A DNA stretch of 5,455 nt. Source: CAZRIE01 sp964600075 (GTDB lineage: Bacteria > Bacteroidota > Bacteroidia > Flavobacteriales > Flavobacteriaceae). The position numbers and the translations under genes were made by a program. Below the pieces are notes generated by a model. It saw nothing but the letters and a program-made list of their open reading frames with translations. It had not been told where the DNA came from and searched no databases. Positions 1 through 5,455 of this stretch are shown here, piece by piece (position 1 is the first letter of the stretch; each line of letters opens with the position of its first letter). The stretch is taken from contig CAZRIE010000183.1 of the NCBI GenBank assembly GCA_964600075.1, positions 1 to 5,455 of the forward strand. Reading direction: 5' to 3'.

Positions 1-459
1 AATATCAGTTTCTGTCATACTTTTGAGAACAACTACCGCTGCGGAAAATGTTGCCTCATTAGATAATGCTACACCTCGCCGATAACCTTTTCGATTCAAG
101 TGGATATAGGATATGTCCTTATGATCCTCAACCTTGAAAATGTAAGTATTTGATAAGAGCTTGAAGTAGCGCTCGCTTCGTTCAAATATTTCCCTAGCCT
201 TGGAGCAGGTGCGCCATGAAAGTCCGAGTACGCCATAATCAGCTATCTTCATTTGTTGTCCTACACGGACTGAAAAACTAGGGCCCAAGATCTGATTTAT
301 GTATTCATGGAGCTCAAAAAAATCATCTGCGGCAACTGCCTTTAGGTCATGCATCTTGCTATAAGGGGTAGGTAAATGATCGAAATCTTCTGGCTTCATA
401 CCCTCAATTAATGCATGTTCCAATACTTTACGATAAAGACTTGCAGCGATGTATTTCAT
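1..459 (-). CDS. AraC-family transcriptional regulator, N-terminal ligand-binding part (partial, cut by window edge)
   Basis: The frame is open from an ATG at 459 to the left edge, giving 153 codons with no stop, so the C-terminal part lies outside the window. The only in-frame ATG after the upstream stop (TAA at 481-483) is the one chosen. The protein begins MKYIAASLYRKVLEHALIEG. Around residues 74-107 it has a segment of the type YGVLGLSWRTC followed by a helix and YFKLLSNTYIFKV. This matches the pattern (a G-x-LG-hydrophobic segment, then a helix of 'ALR..ERYF.LL' type) of the effector-binding domain found at the N-terminus of one AraC/XylS subgroup (Arabinose_bd type). The two helix-turn-helix motifs expected at the C-terminus are not visible because of the cut, so DNA binding is inferred from the family. 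There is no signal peptide or membrane segment; it should be cytoplasmic. It lies on the same strand downstream of a redox operon and might control it, but nothing in the sequence proves this. Confidence 0.72.
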   Translation of the reverse strand, partial: MKYIAASLYRKVLEHALIEGMKPEDFDHLPTPYSKMHDLKAVAADDFFELHEYINQILGPSFSVRVGQQMKIADYGVLGLSWRTCSKAREIFERSERYFKLLSNTYIFKVEDHKDISYIHLNRKGYRRGVALSNEATFSAAVVVLKSMTETDI

Positions 460-801
460 TTCTAATAAGAAATAACTTTTTTACGACAGGCAGGTTCATC
501 CTCAATCAACATGCCACTTAAAAGTGAATTGATATATCTTGTTAAGACATTTGTTGAAGCCTATGGATTTTGGCGACCTTGAACAAAATGGTAAAATCGT
601 TGATATCCATTGTCATTAGCAAACTTGATAACTAGTCAGTTGTGATTTGAAATGAATTATTCTTTTGGCATATTGATTGGTTACTCTGATTGTAAATTAC
701 GAAAAAATATAAAAGACTCTTAAACTTTAACCAGCGGCAGTTATTACCTTTAAAATGTATTGGGAGTGTATTTTAAAACAATACCTTTTAATTTTTCTTC
801 C
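460..801. other. Gene-free stretch between the AraC-type gene and the GAPDH remnant
   Basis: No convincing gene is seen in this 342-nt AT-rich stretch; all frames are broken by frequent stops. It holds a short inverted repeat, CACTT-AA-AAGTG (515-526), 56 nt upstream of the AraC-type start. It also holds a GC-rich patch GACAGGCAGG (485-494) and the imperfect hairpin at 751-790 listed separately. The promoter of the AraC-type gene should be here, but I could not find a good TAnnTTTG box on the minus strand. The nearest match (around 617-626, AAGTTTG without the TA) is poor and too far away to rely on. Confidence 0.6.
751..790 (-). terminator. Imperfect hairpin downstream of the GAPDH remnant, possible weak terminator
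   Basis: The arms TAAAATGTATTG (751-762) and CAATACCTTTTA (779-790) pair at 11 of 12 positions around a 16-nt loop. On the minus strand the hairpin starts 12 nt after the stop of the GAPDH remnant and ends in ATTTTA, a short T stretch. It could be the old terminator of the lost GAPDH copy, or the end point of the present operon. The stem is AU-rich and the T run is short, so terminator strength is doubtful. Confidence 0.3.
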
Positions 802-954
802 CTATAGTTCTGTAATCTGCCGGATCATCTGATTTGTAAATCCCCATTCGTTATTGTACCATGGTATTACTTTTAGCAAATCTTCATCTAACATGGATCA
901 TGTTCAAATGCACGGTTGACGCATATGGAGTCCATTGAATTGTATAGTGTCGGA
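802..954 (-). pseudogene. 3'-terminal remnant of a second GAPDH gene (frameshifted)
   Basis: Read on the minus strand, this stretch encodes a degraded GAPDH C-terminus. A block like PYASTVHLNM is followed, after a 2-nt deletion near 890, by LLKVIPWYNNEWGF and TNQMIRQITEL, then TAG at 802-804. The intact GAPDH in this window has SPFASTVDLNM, LLKVMTWYDNEWGF and TNQMIRQILGVE at the same place. Nucleotides 822-929 align with 3701-3810 at about 80% identity by hand count; the first 61 positions match at 53. The D of WYDNEWG is changed to N. Homology is clear to about 930 and weaker to about 954 (a SDTI stretch against SDIV, needing a second frame change). The catalytic and NAD-binding domains are absent, so it cannot make an enzyme. 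It is either a relic of a duplication of the neighbouring gene or what is left of a distinct paralog. Confidence 0.85.
811..929 (-). repeat. Direct repeat copy A: GAPDH 3' end (partner at 3690-3810)
   Basis: This copy is similar to 3690-3810 in the same orientation, about 2.9 kb away, with roughly 80% identity and one 2-nt gap. The longest near-exact block is GGATCATCTGATT-GTAAATCCCCATTC (822-849 against 3701-3728), with one mismatch. Similarity ends close to the stop codon on one side and fades past about 930 on the other, so the repeat covers coding sequence only. Confidence 0.8.
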
Positions 955-1001
955 AACACAGTCCCAAATTTTTGAGCAGTTGTTTCACCTACATAGTACA
1001 A

Positions 1002-1814
1002 CTAAAACTTCTGTACAAAATCTTCGGGCTTAAACCCGTTATTAAACGTAATGTCCTTAAAGGTATAAGCACCGTTTTGTTGGTATTCGCCCTTTTCATC
1101 CAGTCCGTATGACTTTCGCACTGTAGAAATATGAATCCCATCGATTATTTCATAATCCAAGGTCATCTTCAGAATGGGGTCGTTAATACCCCAATCCGGT
1201 AACGAAAAGAAGAACTGGTCAATGAGGTGTGTTTCTGGATTAAAGTAAAGAATGTATTCGTCATTTTTTTCTTTTTTGGTTACATCCGCATTATACCTTA
1301 AACTTACCTTATCGTACAGCATACCGTCGACATCTTCCGTGCCCAAGTGTTTGTAGTTTGTACCGGGGTCCTTCAATTTGTACATCATGGTAAACCAATA
1401 AAAATTGACTTTCCTTAAAAATACGGTCCCGCCAATTGCTTTTTCATCGATAACTTCAACGCCGTCCAAGCTTAAAGTTGGTTTTCCGTGTACTAAAGAC
1501 TGTACTGCAAGGCCTTCTTTATCGGGAAACACATTACGCTTATGCTCGGTATATGAGCCCCAGGAATGTTCTCCATTAAAAATATGGCGTTCGGTCGATA
1601 CGTCTTTTCCTGCATCCATATTATCATAGATATAGGTAAATTGTACATCCTTTTTTGCCGCTAATTTTGTATAGCCTCCATTTACAGCAACCAATGCGTC
1701 CACTAGTTCTGAAGCTTTTGCATCTGTTTGTGCACTACCATTAGTAATACCAAATGAAATTACAGCAAGTACTAAACTTATTTTTAGCGATAACATTTTC
1801 GATTTGTTTTTCAT
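1002..1814 (-). CDS. Secreted DUF6503-like (LolA-fold-like) protein, function unknown
   Basis: This is a 270-residue protein with a classical signal peptide: basic MKNKSK, a hydrophobic core at about residues 8-22 (LSLKISLVLAVISFGI), and a likely signal peptidase I site after NGSA (residue 28). There is no lipobox cysteine, so it should be a soluble periplasmic protein and not a lipoprotein. The mature part is rich in beta-type alternation. Its segments resemble flavobacterial DUF6503 proteins: GGYTKLAAKKDVQFTYIYDN near residue 46, FNGEHSW near 79, YILYFNPETHLIDQFFF near 187, and a closing FKPEDFV. That domain is often compared with the LolA/LppX lipid-carrier fold; this is family knowledge, not visible here. 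The start lies 12 nt after the ene-reductase stop, so the two are almost certainly co-transcribed. A second ATG at codon 7 would shorten the basic region. The ligand is unknown, and the family name comes from recalled similarity only. Confidence 0.75.
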   Translation of the reverse strand: MKNKSKMLSLKISLVLAVISFGITNGSAQTDAKASELVDALVAVNGGYTKLAAKKDVQFTYIYDNMDAGKDVSTERHIFNGEHSWGSYTEHKRNVFPDKEGLAVQSLVHGKPTLSLDGVEVIDEKAIGGTVFLRKVNFYWFTMMYKLKDPGTNYKHLGTEDVDGMLYDKVSLRYNADVTKKEKNDEYILYFNPETHLIDQFFFSLPDWGINDPILKMTLDYEIIDGIHISTVRKSYGLDEKGEYQQNGAYTFKDITFNNGFKPEDFVQKF

Positions 1815-1826
1815 TAGATTCTTATT

Positions 1827-2900
1827 TTAAATATAATCAGTATAACCCTCTGCTCCTGCAGAAAAAAAGGTGTCCGCATCCGGGGCGACCAAGACTGCAT
1901 TGTTCTGAAAATTTTCCACCAAATTTGGATTGGAAATATAGGGCCTGCCCACATAAACCAGATCTAAACCGTCTTCTATAATTTTCGCCGCCTTTGCAGT
2001 CGTATTAATATCTCCACCAGAAATTATTATGCCTTTAAAGTTCCCCTTGATGGTTTTCTTGATATCGGTAATAAAATCCGGAGCACCAAAAGCTACTCTT
2101 TGATCCACGATGTGAATATACGATAGCTTGATTTTCGAAATCTCCTGTGCTAAATAGATGTATGTATCTTCTTGTTCTTCGTAATCTGCCTGCATATCAT
2201 TATAAGCTCCGTAAGGTGAAAACCGAATACCTACTTTATCACTCCCTATTTCTTTGGCTACTTTTTGAGCCGTTTCCAATACAAATCGTGTTCTGTTTTC
2301 AATGGACCCTCCAAATTGGTCTTCTCTTTGATTGGATTGTGGATCAATGAATTGATTCATCAAATAGCCATTGGCAGCGTGCAGCTCTATGCCATCCACG
2401 CCTGCTTCATCTACCAATCTCTTGGCAGCTAATGCATATTCGTTTTGAGCAGTTTCTATTTCTTCCAGAGACATGGCCCTTGGTGTTTCGTGAACTACCA
2501 TTCCATCGGTATCCGTAAATATTTCGCCAGCTGCCTGTATACTTGAAGGGGCAAGAGTAACGCTACCGACCGGCATATTTACTTTTCCCGTAATTCTGCC
2601 CGTATGCATTAGCTGAACAAAAATTTTACCGCCTTTTGCATGTACCGCATCGGCAACCTTCTTCCAGCCTTTAATCTGATCATCAGAGTAAGCACCGGGG
2701 ATACGGGGATACCCTATGCCATTTGGAGAGGGGGAAGTGCCTTCGGTAATAATAAGCCCAGCGCTTGCTCTTTGCTGATAATATTCCGCCATCAATTCGT
2801 TTGGAATGTTGTCGATAGCCCTGCTACGAGTCATTGGCGCCATTACGATTCTATTTTTTAATGTTGCCTTTCCCAACGGAAAGGATTCGAATAAATTCAT
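1827..2900 (-). CDS. Old Yellow Enzyme-family alkene reductase (NemA-like), FMN-dependent
   Basis: This 357-residue protein has the usual length for the family and an 8-stranded TIM barrel layout. It should reduce activated C=C bonds of unsaturated aldehydes, ketones, maleimides or nitro-compounds with NAD(P)H through bound FMN, in the cytoplasm. Visible marks are KNRIVMAPMTRSRA at residues 15-28, with the flavin-tuning Thr at 24 typical of classical members; FVQLMHTGR with Gln96; the substrate-binding HAANGYL (His174, Asn177) with the proton-donor Tyr179; DPQSNQREDQFGGSIENR at 187-203; Arg226 in IRFSP; and the FMN phosphate-binding ISGGD (294-298) and YVGRPYISNP (316-325). The end, AEGYTDYI, is like that of E. 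coli NemA. All key residues are present, so it should be active. It sits 45 nt after pirin and 12 nt before the DUF6503-like gene. Physiological substrates in this family are usually unknown; detoxification of electrophiles is the best guess. Confidence 0.93.
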   Translation of the reverse strand: MNLFESFPLGKATLKNRIVMAPMTRSRAIDNIPNELMAEYYQQRASAGLIITEGTSPSPNGIGYPRIPGAYSDDQIKGWKKVADAVHAKGGKIFVQLMHTGRITGKVNMPVGSVTLAPSSIQAAGEIFTDTDGMVVHETPRAMSLEEIETAQNEYALAAKRLVDEAGVDGIELHAANGYLMNQFIDPQSNQREDQFGGSIENRTRFVLETAQKVAKEIGSDKVGIRFSPYGAYNDMQADYEEQEDTYIYLAQEISKIKLSYIHIVDQRVAFGAPDFITDIKKTIKGNFKGIIISGGDINTTAKAAKIIEDGLDLVYVGRPYISNPNLVENFQNNAVLVAPDADTFFSAGAEGYTDYI

Positions 2901-2945
2901 CTGATTATAATTTTTATTATTATTGATTTTATAATATGGAGATTA

Positions 2946-3662
2946 TTATTTATTTGTCATGGGTACTTCCATTAATAACAATTTTGCATCCGAGTCTGCT
3001 GTAATAGAAATATTATCAGTTTCCCATATACCAAATCCGTCACGTTTATTTAGGCTTTGTCCCTCAATGGTAATATTTCCATCAAGAACAAAAGCATATA
3101 TCCCGTTTGATTTATCATTAAAATCGTAGGATTGTTCTTGTCCTTTTTCGAATTCTCCTAAATGAAACCAAGCATTTTGATAGATCCAAATACCAGCATC
3201 ATGGTCATTGGGAGAAAGTATCTGAACGAGTTTATTTTTTAAATCGTTGTTTTCTAATGTGATTTGATCATAACGTGGTTCTACTTCTTTTTTATTTGGA
3301 ATAACCCAAATTTGAAGAAACTTGACTTCACGGTCCATGTTCTTATTATATTCACTGTGAGAGATGCCTTTGCCTGCACTCATGACTTGTACATCACCTT
3401 GTTTAATGACCGTCGTATTTCCCATGCTATCCTTATGTTCTAGATCACCTTCTAAGGGAATTGAAATAATCTCCATATTTTTATGAGGATGTGCCCCAAA
3501 TCCCATTCCTGGTTTTACTACATCATCGTTTAGCACACGCAACATTCCGAAACTCATTCTTTCTTGGTCGTGAAAATTTCCAAAACTAAACGAATGATGT
3601 GATTGTAACCATCCGTGATTAGCATTTCCTCTAGTGTTTGCTTTATGCAGTATAGTTTTCAT
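2946..3662 (-). CDS. Pirin family protein (YhhW-type, bicupin, possible quercetin 2,3-dioxygenase)
   Basis: This 238-residue protein matches the length of E. coli YhhW-type pirins. The N-terminus has HSFSFGNFHD (residues 23-32), followed by the metal-binding cupin motif. GFGAHPHKNMEI gives His58 and His60, and GKGISHSEYN gives His102 and Glu104, the four ligands of the iron or other divalent metal in pirins. The second, degenerate cupin (about 140-238) includes the IYAFVLDGNI strand and lacks an obvious metal set, as in other family members. Some homologues open the quercetin ring in vitro; others act in redox sensing or enzyme regulation, so the true role here is not settled. It starts 15 nt after the GAPDH stop and ends 45 nt before the ene-reductase start, indicating an operon. 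The start is supported by the normal family N-terminus. No Shine-Dalgarno site is visible; the leader is A-rich. Confidence 0.92.
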   Translation of the reverse strand: MKTILHKANTRGNANHGWLQSHHSFSFGNFHDQERMSFGMLRVLNDDVVKPGMGFGAHPHKNMEIISIPLEGDLEHKDSMGNTTVIKQGDVQVMSAGKGISHSEYNKNMDREVKFLQIWVIPNKKEVEPRYDQITLENNDLKNKLVQILSPNDHDAGIWIYQNAWFHLGEFEKGQEQSYDFNDKSNGIYAFVLDGNITIEGQSLNKRDGFGIWETDNISITADSDAKLLLMEVPMTNK

Positions 3663-3677
3663 TTTTTTTGGTTTTAT

Positions 3678-4670
3678 TTATTCTACTCCTAGAATCTGTC
3701 GGATCATCTGATTGGTAAATCCCCATTCATTGTCGTACCAAGTCATTACTTTCAGCAAATCGCCGTCTACAACACGGGTCATATTCAAATCTACGGTCGA
3801 AGCAAACGGACTCTTCACAATATCAGAAGAGACGATGGGCTCTGTTGTGGTGGTCAATATATTGGTATACCGACTTGTTTTGGATTCCTCCTCAAAAATA
3901 GCGTTTACTTCTTCTACGGTTACCGGCCGTTCTGTCACAAAAGTCAAATCCGAAATAGATCCAACGGGAATGGGAACGCGAAGTGCCACACCGTCAAATT
4001 TTCCGGCAAATTCCGGTAAAGCCTTGGTAGTTGCAATTGCAGCACCTGTTGATGTAGGTATAATATTGGCCGCTCCGGCACGCCCCATTCTTAAGTTTTT
4101 TTCAGAAGGCCCGTCAACAATACTTTGGGAAGCGGTATAGGCATGAACAGTTGTCATTATGGCTTTTTTAATTCCGATTCTACGGCCCAAAACTTCGACT
4201 ACCGGACTGATATTGTTGGTAGTACAACTTGCACACGAAAAAATGTTGGTCTTACCATCTTTTGAATTTACTCCATGAACTACTGTAGGGATATCTCCGC
4301 TTTTAGTAGGTGCGGAAATAATTACGGTTCTTGCACCCGCCTTGATATGTTTTTCCGCATCTTCACTAGAGGTAAAAAACCCTGTACTCTCAATGACGAC
4401 CTCAATACTGTTTTCTTTCCAAGGCAATTCCTCAGGATTGCGAACGGAGTTGTATTGAATTCTTTTTCCGTCTATGATAAGGTTGTTTTCATCGTGCGAG
4501 ACGTCCTTTTCATAAATTCCATAGACCGAGTCATATTTTATCAGATAGGCAATATTTTCTATGGATACAATATCGTTTACGGCTACCAAGTCTAACTCAG
4601 GTGTATCTAAAATTACTTTGAGAGCAGCTCTTCCGATGCGCCCCATTCCGTTTATTGCTATTTTTTTCAT
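3678..4670 (-). CDS. gap: Type I glyceraldehyde-3-phosphate dehydrogenase (NAD-dependent type)
   Basis: This is a complete 330-residue enzyme of normal length that oxidises glyceraldehyde 3-phosphate to 1,3-bisphosphoglycerate. The Rossmann motif is at residues 7-14 (NGMGRIGR, with Met where Phe is common). Asp33 after Asn32 favours NAD over NADP. The nucleophile is Cys149 in SCASCTTN, and the base is His176 in TTVHAYTASQ. Phosphate-binding TSTGAA (206-211), RVPIPVGSISDLTFV (231-245) and the C-terminal WYDNEWGF (311-318) are intact. Differences from common glycolytic forms are DGPSEKNLRMGRAGA in the S-loop and an Ile in TGAAIATTKALPE where Lys is usual. These suggest a divergent paralog, perhaps not the main housekeeping copy. 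It lies between a PNPOx-like gene (52 nt) and pirin (15 nt), an unusual place for a glycolytic gene. A decayed second 3' end lies at 802-954. Confidence 0.95.
   Translation of the reverse strand: MKKIAINGMGRIGRAALKVILDTPELDLVAVNDIVSIENIAYLIKYDSVYGIYEKDVSHDENNLIIDGKRIQYNSVRNPEELPWKENSIEVVIESTGFFTSSEDAEKHIKAGARTVIISAPTKSGDIPTVVHGVNSKDGKTNIFSCASCTTNNISPVVEVLGRRIGIKKAIMTTVHAYTASQSIVDGPSEKNLRMGRAGAANIIPTSTGAAIATTKALPEFAGKFDGVALRVPIPVGSISDLTFVTERPVTVEEVNAIFEEESKTSRYTNILTTTTEPIVSSDIVKSPFASTVDLNMTRVVDGDLLKVMTWYDNEWGFTNQMIRQILGVE
3690..3810 (-). repeat. Direct repeat copy B: intact GAPDH 3' end (partner at 811-929)
   Basis: This is the C-terminal coding part of the intact GAPDH gene that recurs, degraded, at 811-929. 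Relative to copy A it holds two extra bases near 3770, which keep its frame open. Same-orientation repeats of this kind could recombine and delete or duplicate the intervening pirin, ene-reductase and DUF6503 genes. Confidence 0.8.
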
Positions 4671-4690
4671 AATGAATAATTTTTAATTTT

Positions 4691-4709
4691 ATTCCTGCGA
4701 GGCAGGAAT
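4691..4709 (-). other. Perfect 8-bp hairpin in the leader between the PNPOx-like gene and gap
   Basis: The arms ATTCCTGC (4691-4698) and GCAGGAAT (4702-4709) pair perfectly around the 3-nt loop GAG. The hairpin lies in the 52-nt gap between the PNPOx-like stop and the gap start, about 20 nt before the gap ATG. On the minus strand it is followed by A-rich AAAATTAAAAATT, not a T run, so it is not a standard terminator for these genes. On the plus strand it is followed by T-rich sequence, but no plus-strand gene is seen. It could be an RNA processing or stability element that sets different levels for the two genes, or part of a dispersed CCTGC-type palindromic repeat. Confidence 0.6.
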
Positions 4710-4722
4710 CTGTTTAATATTT

Positions 4723-5349
4723 TTAGAATTCTATTTTATTCTCTTTAAGGATTGTTTCCAATTCTGTTATTCTCTTGTTCAAAGGATCCGTAATCGGTTC
4801 CAGTTGCGCTTTGGTAAAACGCGGTTCAATATGTTGCGGGCAATTGACATCCCACGCGGAGATTGTAAATATAAGAGCCCGCTCAACTCGACCCTGATAC
4901 GAAGGGTCGGATAGGGACGCCAGCAGCTCTTCATCATCATCAACCACTGCTGCTGTACCCCAAATTTTTATCCTAGTCTTGTTGGAGTAATCCATCAAAA
5001 AAAGAGTCGCTTTATTATTTTCGGAAAGGTTTCCTACAGAAATATACTGTCTATTGCCAGTGAAGTCGGCAAAGGCCAGATGTTTGTTATCCAAAACCTT
5101 CAAAAAACCTTTCGGTCCTCCGCGATGCTGTATATAAGGTTGACCATCGTTGTTCGCGGTACCCATATAGAAGGAATCCATATTGGCAATAAATTGCCCA
5201 AGACCGTCATCTATTTCCGTCTGCCAACCTCCGCGCTCCTCCATGCGAACATAGTTCTTTCGCGAACCCAACTGTTCCTGTATTTGTTTGACAGCTGTTG
5301 TAAAAACTACATCGCTGGGGTATTTCGCATTTTCGCTTTTTGTGTTCAT
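4723..5349 (-). CDS. Pyridoxamine 5'-phosphate oxidase-like FMN-binding protein
   Basis: This 208-residue protein is of the split-barrel flavoprotein type related to PNPOx (the COG3576-like group, named from memory). After a helical N-terminus (about 1-55) comes the barrel: FIANMDSFYMGTANNDGQPYIQHRGGPKGFL (about 53-83), LAFADFTGNRQYISVGNL (91-108, the likely flavin-phosphate region), ATLFLMDY (114-121) and RIKIWGTAAVV (126-136). A C-terminal NCPQHIEPRF (169-178) is typical of the group, and the last 20 residues (DPLNKRITELETILKENKI) look like a short coiled coil. Members bind FMN or a similar cofactor; their substrates are mostly unknown, and this is unlikely to be the vitamin B6 enzyme PdxH. 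It is the first complete gene of the presumed operon. The start chosen is the first ATG of the frame and lies just after a -7-like box. A cytoplasmic location is expected, since no signal peptide is seen. Confidence 0.88.
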   Translation of the reverse strand: MNTKSENAKYPSDVVFTTAVKQIQEQLGSRKNYVRMEERGGWQTEIDDGLGQFIANMDSFYMGTANNDGQPYIQHRGGPKGFLKVLDNKHLAFADFTGNRQYISVGNLSENNKATLFLMDYSNKTRIKIWGTAAVVDDDEELLASLSDPSYQGRVERALIFTISAWDVNCPQHIEPRFTKAQLEPITDPLNKRITELETILKENKIEF

Positions 5350-5363
5350 ATGTTGATAATTTT

Positions 5364-5371
5364 CAAACTTA
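5364..5371 (-). promoter_or_regulatory. Candidate Bacteroidetes -7 promoter box for the operon
   Basis: TAAGTTTG on the minus strand fits the Bacteroidetes -7 consensus TAnnTTTG. It lies 14 nt before the PNPOx-like ATG, which would give a very short leader. No TTTG-type -33 element is visible about 19 nt upstream, so the site is weak evidence on its own. It is the only such box found in the gaps ahead of the five operon genes. Confidence 0.35.
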
Positions 5372-5406
5372 AGGTGCTTATAATTTAATTGTAGAATGGC
5401 TTTTTT

Positions 5407-5455
5407 TTAGTGTAGCACTCTACCTTCGCTTAAGGCTTTGGCATCTTTTGATCTA
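5407..5455 (-). CDS. Possible C-terminal end of an upstream gene (partial, unidentified)
   Basis: Entering from the right edge on the minus strand, one frame stays open for 15 codons (RSKDAKALSEGRVLH) and ends at TAA (5407-5409). The other two frames close within this stretch. An A8 run follows at once. Fifteen codons are too few to name a family, and chance openness is possible. If real, the gap to the PNPOx-like start is 57 nt, and the upstream gene could belong to the same transcript. Confidence 0.3.
   Translation of the reverse strand, partial: RSKDAKALSEGRVLH

Noticed and set aside
542..616. Minus-strand small ORF of 24 codons (MTMDINDFTILFKVAKIHRLQQMS)
   Set aside because: Its start looks faintly like a LysR N-terminus, but it is very short, has no ribosome binding site or neighbour support, and this length is expected by chance.
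978..1003. Inverted repeat AGTTGT / ACAACT at the end of the DUF6503-like gene
   Set aside because: The stem is only 6 bp with a 14-nt loop and overlaps the stop codon; there is no T run on the minus strand, so a terminator is not supported.
3712..4140. Plus-strand open frame of 142 codons
   Set aside because: It lies wholly antisense to the GAPDH gene, whose motifs are all intact on the other strand; its sequence shows no domain.
4275..4595. Plus-strand open frame of 106 codons
   Set aside because: It is antisense to the GAPDH N-terminal region and has no recognisable protein features.
5080..5388. Plus-strand open frame of 102 codons
   Set aside because: It is antisense to the PNPOx-like gene; the apparent hydrophobic C-terminus comes from AT-rich leader sequence.
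1..5455. Mobile element, CRISPR array, tRNA or rRNA
   Set aside because: No transposase or integrase coding, no regularly spaced repeats, and no tRNA- or rRNA-like conserved blocks were seen on either strand; the GAPDH repeat is coding sequence and not an insertion-sequence end.

Overview
This 5.5 kb window looks like chromosomal DNA from a Flavobacteriaceae-type Bacteroidota. The evidence is the AT-rich intergenic DNA, the lack of clear Shine-Dalgarno sites, a Bacteroidetes-style -7 box (TAnnTTTG) before the first complete gene, and the protein types (a flavobacterial DUF6503-like secreted protein and a YhhW-type pirin). The assignment rests on composition and protein style, not on a marker gene.

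Every gene is on the minus strand, so transcription runs from right to left. From the right edge: possibly the last codons of an unidentified gene (5407-5455); a pyridoxamine-phosphate-oxidase-like flavoprotein (4723-5349); a glyceraldehyde-3-phosphate dehydrogenase (3678-4670); a pirin/quercetinase-like cupin (2946-3662); an Old Yellow Enzyme-type ene reductase (1827-2900); and a secreted DUF6503-like protein (1002-1814). The gaps between these five genes are 52, 15, 45 and 12 nt, so they probably form one operon read from a promoter near 5364-5371.

Downstream of the operon lies a degenerate 3' end of a second GAPDH gene (802 to about 930, possibly to 954). It carries a 2-nt deletion and lacks the 5' nine-tenths of the gene. 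It is in the same orientation as the intact gene, so two GAPDH 3' ends flank the pirin, ene-reductase and DUF6503 genes as direct repeats. A stretch of about 340 nt without a convincing gene follows (460-801). Last comes the N-terminal half of an AraC-family regulator (459 to the left edge, cut by the window).

The operon combines two probable flavoproteins (the ene reductase and the PNPOx-like protein), a metal-dependent cupin of the quercetinase type and a thiol-dependent dehydrogenase. This is consistent with handling of reactive electrophiles, quinones or oxidants, with the AraC-type protein as a possible local regulator. That functional reading is inference from family knowledge. I see no CRISPR array, rRNA, tRNA, transposase or evident defence system.
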